DNA from: Falsihalocynthiibacter sp042445055
Lineage (GTDB): Bacteria; Pseudomonadota; Alphaproteobacteria; Rhodobacterales; Rhodobacteraceae
Reading direction: 5' to 3'
NCBI RefSeq assembly: GCF_042445055.1
Contig: NZ_CP170339.1
Coordinates: forward strand, 1,798,001-1,862,000
Length of the DNA: 64,000 nt
Part shown: in pieces, positions 33,511 to 40,871 of the stretch
Layout of the letters: each line of letters starts with the position of its first letter
Numbering within the stretch: position 1 is the stretch's first letter
Notes under the pieces: generated by a model
Databases searched by the model: none
The model's input: only the letters and a program-made list of their open reading frames with translations
What the model was told of the DNA's origin: nothing
Translations under genes and position numbers: made by a program

Positions 33511-34220
33511 GCGATCCATATCTGAACGCCGCGGGCATGACCGGCGGCTATGGGACAGGCGCGGATATTCTGCATGACTGTACTCTGACAGTAAACAAAG
33601 GCGAAATCGCCGTTATCGTTGGCCCAAACGGCGCGGGGAAATCCACCGCGATGAAGGCCGTTTTTGGTATGTTGAACATCCACACGGGCACTGTGACGCT
33701 CGATGGCGAGGATATCACCAAACTATCACCGCAAGCGCGCGTGGGTATGGGCATGGGATTTGTTCCGCAAACCCAGAATATCTTTACCTCGATGACCGTT
33801 GAAGAAAACTTAGAGATGGGCGCGTTTATTCGCACGGATGATTTCAGTGATACGCTTGAGCAGGTCTATGAGTTGTTCCCCATCCTTCGCGAAAAGCGCC
33901 TTCAAAGCGCGGGCGAGCTTTCGGGCGGGCAGCGTCAACAGGTGGCCGTCGGCCGCGCGTTGATGACAAAACCCAAGCTTCTGATGCTCGATGAACCGAC
34001 AGCGGGTGTTTCTCCGATTGTGATGGACGAGCTTTTTGATCGGATCATCGAAGTTGCAAAAACAGGTATCTCAATTCTGATGGTTGAGCAGAACGCACGA
34101 CAAGCGCTTGAAATCGCTGATAAAGGTTATGTTCTCGTTCAAGGGCGCAACCGCTTCACAGACACGGGCCAGGCGCTTCTTGCTGACCCCGAAGTTCGCA
34201 AATCGTTCTTGGGGGGCTGA
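33507..34220 (+). CDS. Liv-type ABC transporter ATP-binding protein (LivF-like)
   Basis: A 237-residue ATPase with Walker A GPNGAGKSTAMKA, Q-loop FVPQTQNIFTSMTVEENLEMG, signature LSGGQRQQVAVGRALM, Walker B LLMLDEPTAGVSP and LMVEQNARQALEIADKGYVL, all typical of LivF. Its start overlaps the LivG-like stop; the permease gene begins one base after its TGA. Confidence 0.94.
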   Translation: MSDPYLNAAGMTGGYGTGADILHDCTLTVNKGEIAVIVGPNGAGKSTAMKAVFGMLNIHTGTVTLDGEDITKLSPQARVGMGMGFVPQTQNIFTSMTVEENLEMGAFIRTDDFSDTLEQVYELFPILREKRLQSAGELSGGQRQQVAVGRALMTKPKLLMLDEPTAGVSPIVMDELFDRIIEVAKTGISILMVEQNARQALEIADKGYVLVQGRNRFTDTGQALLADPEVRKSFLGG

Positions 34221-34221
34221 G

Positions 34222-35232
34222 ATGGACATTCTAAACGCACTCGTCGCATTGGCCAATTTCGTGTTTATTCCGGCCATTGCCTACGGTAGCCAATTGGCGC
34301 TTGGGGCGCTGGGGGTTACGCTGATTTACGGCATCTTGCGCTTCTCAAACTTTGCGCATGGCGACACGATGGCCTTTGGTACAATGGTAACCATTCTGTT
34401 TACGTGGTGGTTCCAATCCATGGGGATCAGCTTTGGTCCACTTCCAACCGCCCTGCTCGCCCTGCCCTTTGGTATCTTGGGGACTTCGCTTCTATTGCTC
34501 GGCACAGATCGCGTTGTTTATAAATTCTACCGAGAGCAAAAAGCAGCGCCTGTTATTCTTGTGATCGTATCGCTCGGCGTCATGTTCGTGATGAACGGCC
34601 TTGTGCGGTTTATCATTGGCACAGGTGATCAGCGTTTCGCCGATGGTGAACGTTTCATCATTTCCGCTCGTGGTTTCAAGGATATGACAGGCCTTAGCGA
34701 AGGTCTCGCGATCCGCGTATCGCAAGGGATTACGGTTGTGACTGCGGTGATCGTGGTTGCTGCGCTGTTCTACTTCCTGAACCGCACGCGTACAGGTAAA
34801 TCCATGCGCGCCTTTAGTGACAACGAAGATCTGGCGTTGCTTTCGGGTATTAACCCCGAGCGTGTTGTGATGGTGACATGGATCATCGTTGCGGCGTTGG
34901 CGACGATTGCTGGTGTGCTTTACGGGTTGGATAAATCCTTCAAACCGTTCACCTATTTCCAGCTATTGCTACCGATTTTCGCCAGTGCGATTGTTGGCGG
35001 TCTTGGAAATCCAATCGGGGCGATTGCGGGTGGCTTTGTCATCGCGTTCTCCGAGGTGACCGTGACCTATGCCTTCAAAAAGGTGCTGGGTTATCTGCTC
35101 CCTGAAAGCCTTGAGCCCGATGGTTTGGTGCAACTTCTCTCGACGGATTACAAATTCGCGGTGAGCTTTGCGATCTTGATCATTGTTCTTCTGTTCCGCC
35201 CTACGGGCCTGTTTAAAGGGAAATCGGTATGA
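34222..35232 (+). CDS. Liv-type ABC transporter permease (LivH-like)
   Basis: A 336-residue inner-membrane permease of the branched-chain amino acid class. It opens with a hydrophobic helix, then ALGALGVTLIYGILRFSNFAHGD, the conserved LivH entry motif, and later FSDNEDLALLSGINPERVV (cytoplasmic coupling loop) and VGGLGNPIGAIAGG. The open frame extends back to 34084 inside the ATPase gene, but ATG 34222 matches family starts. Four-base overlap with the next gene. Confidence 0.93.
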   Translation: MDILNALVALANFVFIPAIAYGSQLALGALGVTLIYGILRFSNFAHGDTMAFGTMVTILFTWWFQSMGISFGPLPTALLALPFGILGTSLLLLGTDRVVYKFYREQKAAPVILVIVSLGVMFVMNGLVRFIIGTGDQRFADGERFIISARGFKDMTGLSEGLAIRVSQGITVVTAVIVVAALFYFLNRTRTGKSMRAFSDNEDLALLSGINPERVVMVTWIIVAALATIAGVLYGLDKSFKPFTYFQLLLPIFASAIVGGLGNPIGAIAGGFVIAFSEVTVTYAFKKVLGYLLPESLEPDGLVQLLSTDYKFAVSFAILIIVLLFRPTGLFKGKSV

Positions 35233-36530
35233 CACAGTCTATGCGTGCCCCCGCCCTCACCCTTGTTGTTGCGCTCTTAATTCTTGGTACGGGCTTCTTC
35301 CAGAGCTGGAACTCGGCGCTTGTTATCCTGAACATGGGGATAATTTCCGCGATCATGGCGCTTGGCGTGAACCTTCAATGGGGTTTTGCAGGCCTATTTA
35401 ACGTGGGTGTTATGGGCTTCGTTGCCCTTGGTGGCCTTGCGACAGTTCTTGTGGCTACACCTCCGACACGCGAGGCATGGAGCGCAGGTGGTCTAGGCGT
35501 TATCGCTGGCCTTCTGATGGGTGCTGCAACGATTGTTGCCGCGATCTATGCTAATCGCAACCTACCCAAAGGGCGCGTGCGCTTCTTGGGTGTGGCGGCA
35601 ATCCTTGTCGTCGGGTTCTTTGTGTATCGCGCGATATTCGACCCAGCCGTTGAGGCAATCGAGGCGATCAATCCGGCCGTTACGGGCAATATTGGTGGGC
35701 TTGGCTTGCCAGTTCTGCTGGCGTGGCCTGCTGGTGGTTTGCTTGCCGCTGGCGTTGCGTGGCTCATCGGGAAAACGGCGCTTGGTTTGCGGTCAGATTA
35801 CCTCGCGATTGCCACGCTCGGTATTGCCGAGATCGTTATCGCCGTAATGAAGAACGAGGACTGGCTTGCTCGTGGCGTGAAAAACGTTATCGGCATCCCG
35901 CGTCCTGTTGCCTATGAGGTCGACCTACAAAACAGCGAGTCCTTCGTTGCGGGTGCGGCAAAGCTCGGCTTGGATCCGGTGACGGCCTCGACCGTGTATG
36001 TGAAGCTTAGCTATAGCGTGCTCTTTACGGTGGTTCTGGTTCTCCTGCTGGTTCTCTCACAGCTCGCGCTCAAGTCGCCATGGGGTCGCATGATGCGCGC
36101 CATCCGCGATAATGAAACCGCAGCAGAAGCCATGGGCAAAGACGTTACCAAGCGCCACCTGCAAATCTTCGTCCTCGGCTCTGCGGTATGCGGCATTGCG
36201 GGCGCGATGATGGTGACACTCGATAGTCAGCTAACGCCGTCGTCGTTCCAACCGCTGCGGTTTACTTTCCTAATCTGGGTGATGGTGATCGTTGGTGGCT
36301 CTGGCAACAACTACGGCGCGGTTCTCGGTGGCTTCCTTGTTTGGTTCCTCTGGGTTCAGGTCGAGCCACTCGGCAACTTCGTGATGCAGACAATCACATC
36401 CGGAATGCAGGATGGCACACTCAAGAGCCACCTAATCGACAGTGCCGCGCATATGCGCCTGATGACGATGGGGATTGTGCTTCTTCTGGTGCTAAGGTTC
36501 AGCCCGCGCGGGCTTGTTCCCGAACGCTAG
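35229..36530 (+). CDS. Liv-type ABC transporter permease (LivM-like)
   Basis: A 433-residue permease, at the long end for LivM. NMGIISAIMALGVNLQWGFAGLFNVGVMGFVALGG is split over the first helices; YLAIATLGIAEIVIAVM and the coupling loop RMMRAIRDNETAAEAMGKDVT are clear, as is VGGSGNNYGAVLGG near the end. A hydrophobic insertion around residues 80-170 adds helices. Last gene of the operon, followed by a terminator. Confidence 0.93.
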   Translation: MTQSMRAPALTLVVALLILGTGFFQSWNSALVILNMGIISAIMALGVNLQWGFAGLFNVGVMGFVALGGLATVLVATPPTREAWSAGGLGVIAGLLMGAATIVAAIYANRNLPKGRVRFLGVAAILVVGFFVYRAIFDPAVEAIEAINPAVTGNIGGLGLPVLLAWPAGGLLAAGVAWLIGKTALGLRSDYLAIATLGIAEIVIAVMKNEDWLARGVKNVIGIPRPVAYEVDLQNSESFVAGAAKLGLDPVTASTVYVKLSYSVLFTVVLVLLLVLSQLALKSPWGRMMRAIRDNETAAEAMGKDVTKRHLQIFVLGSAVCGIAGAMMVTLDSQLTPSSFQPLRFTFLIWVMVIVGGSGNNYGAVLGGFLVWFLWVQVEPLGNFVMQTITSGMQDGTLKSHLIDSAAHMRLMTMGIVLLLVLRFSPRGLVPER

Positions 36531-36550
36531 AGTCAAAGTTAACGCTGTTG

Positions 36551-36580
36551 AAAGGCCCGAGCATCCACGCTTGGGCCTTT
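36551..36580 (+). terminator. Terminator of the Liv operon
   Basis: AAAGGCCCGAGC (36551-36562) pairs with GCTTGGGCCTTT (36569-36580), one internal wobble, and the final Ts continue to 36582. It lies 20 bases after the LivM-like stop. Confidence 0.85.
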
Positions 36581-36622
36581 TTCGTTATTGCTGTCTTCTA
36601 GCGTTCAGGCCATGCTCCGCCC

Positions 36623-37216
36623 ATGAAAGATATCGCTATTCTCATTCCCGCCGCGGGTGCTTCCTCTCGGATGCAAGGCCGCGACAAACTTCTCGAAGAC
36701 ATCGACGGAGAGCCCATCCTGCGACGCGTTGCGAAGCGTGCAATTGCAACTGGAGCCAAGGTGTTCGTGACGCTTCCGCCAGGGTCCGAGCGCGCTTCAG
36801 CAATAGAAGGCCTGAATGTAACGGGCGTGACTGTGCCGGACGCGGCAAGCGGAATGTCGGCGAGCTTTCGTGCAATTACCTCGCATTTGGACGGGCAAAT
36901 CAGCGCCCTGATGGTGGCCCTTCCTGATATGCCAGACATCACGGGTCAGGATATGGCGCTCTTGATATCCGCCTACGCGATGTTCCCTGATCAGCCAATC
37001 ATGCGTGCCGCAACCAAGAACGGCGAGGCCGGCCATCCCGTTATGCTCCCCAACTGGACATTCTCCGAATTCGAAACACTAAAGGGTGATATAGGACCTC
37101 GTGATATCATCAAGAAACATACAGATCGGGTTGCACTCATCCCGCTCGCCGATGACCGCGCAAACCTCGATCTGGACACCCCAAAAGATTGGGCCGCGTG
37201 GCGCGCCAGTCGTTAG
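36623..37216 (+). CDS. MocA/MobA-like NTP transferase
   Basis: A 197-residue nucleotidyltransferase (NTP_transf_3). The GTP/CTP-binding start LIPAAGASSRMQGRDKLLEDIDGEPILRR holds the GxSxRMG-type loop and conserved Lys; ALMVALPDMPDITGQD has the metal-binding Asp, and GEAGHPVMLP is the late GHP motif shared with MocA (molybdenum cofactor cytidylyltransferase) and purine-hydroxylase assembly proteins. Function as MocA is suggested by the molybdate transporter 1.2 kb away, though a Hint gene and a gap lie between. Partner molybdoenzymes are not in the window. Confidence 0.8.
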   Translation: MKDIAILIPAAGASSRMQGRDKLLEDIDGEPILRRVAKRAIATGAKVFVTLPPGSERASAIEGLNVTGVTVPDAASGMSASFRAITSHLDGQISALMVALPDMPDITGQDMALLISAYAMFPDQPIMRAATKNGEAGHPVMLPNWTFSEFETLKGDIGPRDIIKKHTDRVALIPLADDRANLDLDTPKDWAAWRASR

Positions 37217-37219
37217 GAT

Positions 37220-37855
37220 TTACTCAGCGAGAAGTTTGGCCTCTTTACTGCTCAGTGTCTTGCGCGCGGCGCCGTAATTTGCACGGCCATCGCGCGTTGC
37301 TAACTCTGGAAAGAGCTCCAGAATCTCTACCCGCTGCGCATTTCCGATACCCTTTAGGGAATTATCGTCTGGCTGGAAGCTCTCTGTCCACGCGCCGTTG
37401 GCCAACACGACTTCATGTCTTTCAAACATAAAATGAATGTAGGTCGTCTTGCGATCAGACGCAGTAATAATATCGCGGCTGTTAATCAGATGCTTCGCAG
37501 AGGCAAACACCTCCCGGTCTTCAAAAAATAGCGCCGTACGATCACTCGCAATCAGCATTCGATGGTTGGGTGAGACCAGCATATCCCGCTCCGGAAGCCC
37601 CATCCCAAGCGCCCCAGCGCGGATTAGAACGGGAACAAGATGTGCGTTAGATCGAAGTTCTTCTGCGTTCATTTCCCGCGACCCAACCCATCTAATTTCC
37701 TGAATGCCGTTATCGCGGGTGATGACCATGTCACCGGCCGCGAGAGTCTCAACCGGTTTTTCGCCATTTGTGGTGGCAATTACGGTTCCGGACGTAAAAC
37801 AGGGGGTGACTTTATCACTGTCGCTCTGCGCGAAATCATTACTCTTAAGACTCAT
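37220..37855 (-). CDS. Hint-domain (intein/hedgehog-like) protein
   Basis: A protein of about 211 residues with a Hint_2-type module: CFTSGTVIATTNGEKPVETLAAGDMVITRDNGIQEIRWVG split over the first 60 residues, with the nucleophile-position Cys, then LRSNAHLVPVLIRAGALGMGLPERDMLVSPNHRMLI, where SPNHR is the block-B His. Rhodobacteraceae carry many such genes, often on secreted proteins, with unproven self-cleavage roles. No signal peptide or C-terminal Asn splice residue is evident. ATG 37855 follows GAGAGAG; the frame extends to 37930. Three bases separate its stop from the MocA-like gene. Confidence 0.8.
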   Translation of the reverse strand: MSLKSNDFAQSDSDKVTPCFTSGTVIATTNGEKPVETLAAGDMVITRDNGIQEIRWVGSREMNAEELRSNAHLVPVLIRAGALGMGLPERDMLVSPNHRMLIASDRTALFFEDREVFASAKHLINSRDIITASDRKTTYIHFMFERHEVVLANGAWTESFQPDDNSLKGIGNAQRVEILELFPELATRDGRANYGAARKTLSSKEAKLLAE

Positions 37856-38392
37856 AACACTCTCTCTAACCTTCCAGCCGCGCTCCGCGACAACCAGAAA
37901 ACCAGCACCTTGATCACCCAACATGGGCAACCGATCACATCATCACACCAAACAAAGCGCGACGTACTACTCAACAATGCCTAAACACAAAACATCGTTT
38001 GATTACCGTGGCTTGAAGCCCAATCGTAAGTTCGACAGTATAATTATGGATTATTGTCGAACAGTTAAAATTAGGACGTCGACCACTATATCTTGATTGT
38101 AACAGGCTTCGCGCATTTCGATAGCGAAAAATGAACTCTTCTTGGTTAACACACTGTTTACAAAGTCGAATTCACTGCGTCGTGACAATGCGCTCTCGCG
38201 TAAGACGGGTGCGATGGAACACTACTCCATAGAATTATCGATACATCATAGAGACTTACGGAAAGGCGCTTCTCGTAGCGCAGTAAACGGCCAATACGGG
38301 CATGCAATTACGAGTTGAAAGGAGTTTTGCCGTCTAAACGAAGCGCATATGTTTGCGGCTCAGCTTTCGATACTGCCTAGTTACCACTCGAA
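37856..38392. promoter_or_regulatory. 537-bp noncoding region with an inverted repeat around a TATAAT
   Basis: No supported gene lies here. The clearest structure is GTTCGACA (38030-38037) repeated inverted as TGTCGAAC (38055-38062), with a perfect TATAAT at 38039-38044 in the spacer, suggestive of an operator over a promoter. Smaller hairpins are GCGCT/AGCGC near 38268 and ATGGA/TCCAT near 38213. The Hint-gene promoter must be at the left end. A 40-codon frame from 37977 lacks a ribosome site. Confidence 0.35.
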
Positions 38393-39394
38393 TCAAATTT
38401 TGGGCCTGCGCAATGCGATCGGCCGGACAAAAAGCAACGCTTCCGCAGGATGTCGCGCCTCGACCAATTGCTTTTCGAGAGTAATTAACTCCAGCTTGTG
38501 ACCACCGCACCTAATGCTGCCTACCTCATCGATTGAGAATGGAAGCGCGACAAATCCTTGAGGTGCAATCGTATCCGGACCAGAGATAAAGGCAGAATTG
38601 GCGTCAAAGTAGAGGTTCATTGCGCCCCGCTCGGGCAAGTGTTCGCACAATAGATCGGCGGGGAGCTTGAGTTCTGTTTGGTCGACTTTAACCGATATTT
38701 GCGGCGCTTTGTCTGTTACCTGTACCGAAACATAATTCCCATAACTCGCGCTCAGAGCAGTCGCGTACTGGCGGGCTTCACCCTGAATTTTGTACTGAGC
38801 TTCGCACAATTTTTGAACGTCATCGGGCTCATGTGAAACAAAGAGCGCGGGAATGTTTGCCAGCTCGATTGCTCGTGCGACAGCGGGCAGGATGCGTTCT
38901 TTTTGGGCTGGGTCCAGCCCACTTAATGGCTCATCCAGAAGCAAGAGTTGCGGTGACTGTGCCAAGGCGCGCGCTAACGCGACACGACGGGCCTCGCCAC
39001 CTGAAAGCGTTGATGGCATCCTTTTCAACAAGTTGGTTAACTCAAGCGCGGACACCATCGCGTCACTTAAGCCAGCCGAACGTCCCCATTTTGCGGCCAG
39101 CGCAAGGTTTCCTGCAACACTAAGGTGGGGGAATAAGCGTATGTTTTGAAACACAAATCCTACTCTGCGCTTCGTCGCAGGCACGTTGATTTTGGCCTTT
39201 GAGTCAAACCACACATGCTCGCCGAATTTAATTGTTCCAGATGTCGGCTGTTCCAGCCCTGCAAGCGCGCGAAGGATGCTCGTTTTGCCGCTGCCGCTTG
39301 GGCCAACTAGACCCGTAACATATTGATCTTCAATCATCATTGCCGCATCTAGGCGATAACCGGATCGCTCAATCGTAATGTCGAGGTCAATCAT
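38393..39394 (-). CDS. modC: Molybdate ABC transporter ATP-binding protein
   Basis: A 333-residue ATPase: Walker A GPSGSGKTS, Q-loop VGFVFQNIRLFPHLSVAGNLALA, signature LSGGEARRVALARALA, Walker B LLLLDEPLSGLDP, then a C-terminal oligobinding (MOP/TOBE) domain from about residue 265 that senses molybdate in ModC proteins. ATG 39394 follows GGAGG and overlaps the end of the modA-modB gene by eight bases, so the two are coupled. Confidence 0.93.
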   Translation of the reverse strand: MIDLDITIERSGYRLDAAMMIEDQYVTGLVGPSGSGKTSILRALAGLEQPTSGTIKFGEHVWFDSKAKINVPATKRRVGFVFQNIRLFPHLSVAGNLALAAKWGRSAGLSDAMVSALELTNLLKRMPSTLSGGEARRVALARALAQSPQLLLLDEPLSGLDPAQKERILPAVARAIELANIPALFVSHEPDDVQKLCEAQYKIQGEARQYATALSASYGNYVSVQVTDKAPQISVKVDQTELKLPADLLCEHLPERGAMNLYFDANSAFISGPDTIAPQGFVALPFSIDEVGSIRCGGHKLELITLEKQLVEARHPAEALLFVRPIALRRPKI

Positions 39395-40802
39395 ACAGAC
39401 CTCCAGCGACACCACGCGTGCGACCGTTGATGCTGTAGATCATCAACAGCGCAATGAATGAAAAGATGAGCAGCCCGCCAGCCAGAAGATGCGCAGAACG
39501 GTAATCAAGAACTTCTACGCGGTTGAAGATCTCGATGGAAATGACTCGTGTTTTACCGGGGAGGTTTCCGCCGACCATCAAAACGACGCCAAACTCCCCA
39601 ATTGTATGGGCAAAACTTAGCACCGCAGCCGTCAGTACCCCGCGACGAGAGAGCGGCAAAATTACATTCTTGAACATAGAAATACGCGAGGCACCCATGG
39701 TCTGCGCGACCTCAATCGTAGAGCGACCTACGGCCTGAAATCCCGTGTGCAGGGGCTGTATCGCGAACGGAAGGGAGTAGAGGATTGAAGCGATGAGCAA
39801 CCCTGCGAAGGAGAACGTCAGTGTTTCGCCCGTCACCTGCACCCAGAACTTGCCGATGGGTGTATCAGGGGCAAACATAACCAGCAGATAGAAGCCCAAA
39901 ACCGTTGGAGGAACAACAAGCGGTAGCGCGGTGATTGTCTCGACCACCGCTCTGAAACGTGATCGTGTCACGGTAAGCCACCACGCGAGGGGAATGCCGA
40001 AAATCAACAAAATCAATGTGGTAAGGCTTGCAAGTTGAAGTGAAAGGCGAATGGAAGGCCATAAAGAAGTCTGGAGTTCTGGTAACGGCATCAGGGCTGA
40101 CGTTTCAGATGATGGCGCCAAATAGCCGAGGCTTGGCAATTCGCGACGGACCTTCTCGGACTGCAAATACTCAAAGAAAGCGAGTGCGGCGTCTGTCTCC
40201 GACAGAAGCACCATGGATTGCGTCAGCGTCGGATCGTCGATGACTTTGGTAATGTATTCAGGCGACGGAAAGGCCTGTGAGTAAGCGAGGAAGCCCACGT
40301 CAATGTTACCCGATTGTAGAAAACTCGCGACATTCGCAACGCTCTGGCCCGTGATGATGTCCAATTCGCTGAGGTCATACCCCAGTGACGCAAGCGCGCG
40401 TTCTGCGGCGACACCATAAGGGGCGAGTGCTGGTTCTGCGATGCCGATGCGGGCTTGAGAGATCGGCGGTGCGTCTCTGCGGGACACCATCGCCAGACGC
40501 CCTTGGGCGTATGCCGCCACCTTGGTGTTTCGTTCTTCGGCAAGGCGTTGCGGGCGCAACTGATCTGCAGATAGGAAAATATCGAAGGGCGCGCCCTGCT
40601 CTATTTGCGCGAAAATCTTGCCGCTAGAACCAGATGCGATCGCGACGGAATGGCCCGTTTCTTCTTCGAAGGTTTGCGCAAGATAGGCGAGTGGCTTGGC
40701 AAAGTTCGACGCGACGGCGACCGAAACCTCATCCGCAAAGGCCGTCTGCGCAGCGCCCAACACCGCCAGCACCGCCCCTAGCCATCTCCGTCCGTTTCGC
40801 AC
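39387..40802 (-). CDS. modAB: Fused molybdate-binding protein and permease (ModA-ModB)
   Basis: A single 471-residue reading frame. Residues 1-24 are a signal peptide (RRWLGAVLAVLGAAQTAFA); residues about 25-235 are a complete ModA domain (VSVAVASNFAKPLAYLAQ, ASGSSGKIFAQIEQGAPFDIFLSAD, FLAYSQAF); after a short linker, residues about 250-471 are the ModB permease (SLWPSIRLSLQLASLT, LPLVVPPTVLGFYLL, coupling loop EVAQTMGASRISMFKNVILPLS, HTIGEFGVVLMVGGN). In most bacteria these are separate genes. No frameshift or stop is needed to join them. GTG at 40802 follows GAGGGGAGA; the upstream frame to 40862 lacks one. It is followed by modC. Confidence 0.9.
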   Translation of the reverse strand: MRNGRRWLGAVLAVLGAAQTAFADEVSVAVASNFAKPLAYLAQTFEEETGHSVAIASGSSGKIFAQIEQGAPFDIFLSADQLRPQRLAEERNTKVAAYAQGRLAMVSRRDAPPISQARIGIAEPALAPYGVAAERALASLGYDLSELDIITGQSVANVASFLQSGNIDVGFLAYSQAFPSPEYITKVIDDPTLTQSMVLLSETDAALAFFEYLQSEKVRRELPSLGYLAPSSETSALMPLPELQTSLWPSIRLSLQLASLTTLILLIFGIPLAWWLTVTRSRFRAVVETITALPLVVPPTVLGFYLLVMFAPDTPIGKFWVQVTGETLTFSFAGLLIASILYSLPFAIQPLHTGFQAVGRSTIEVAQTMGASRISMFKNVILPLSRRGVLTAAVLSFAHTIGEFGVVLMVGGNLPGKTRVISIEIFNRVEVLDYRSAHLLAGGLLIFSFIALLMIYSINGRTRGVAGGLYD

Positions 40803-40871
40803 GTAGTTCTCCCCTCGGTTGGGGTTATTTGACGTATCTTTCCAAATAGATGCAAGGCGCAATTGCGTGCA

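Noticed and set aside
37977..38099. A 40-codon frame starting MPKHKTSFDYRG in the gap before modC.
   Set aside because: No ribosome binding site precedes it and it runs through the inverted repeat at 38030-38062; not supported as a gene.
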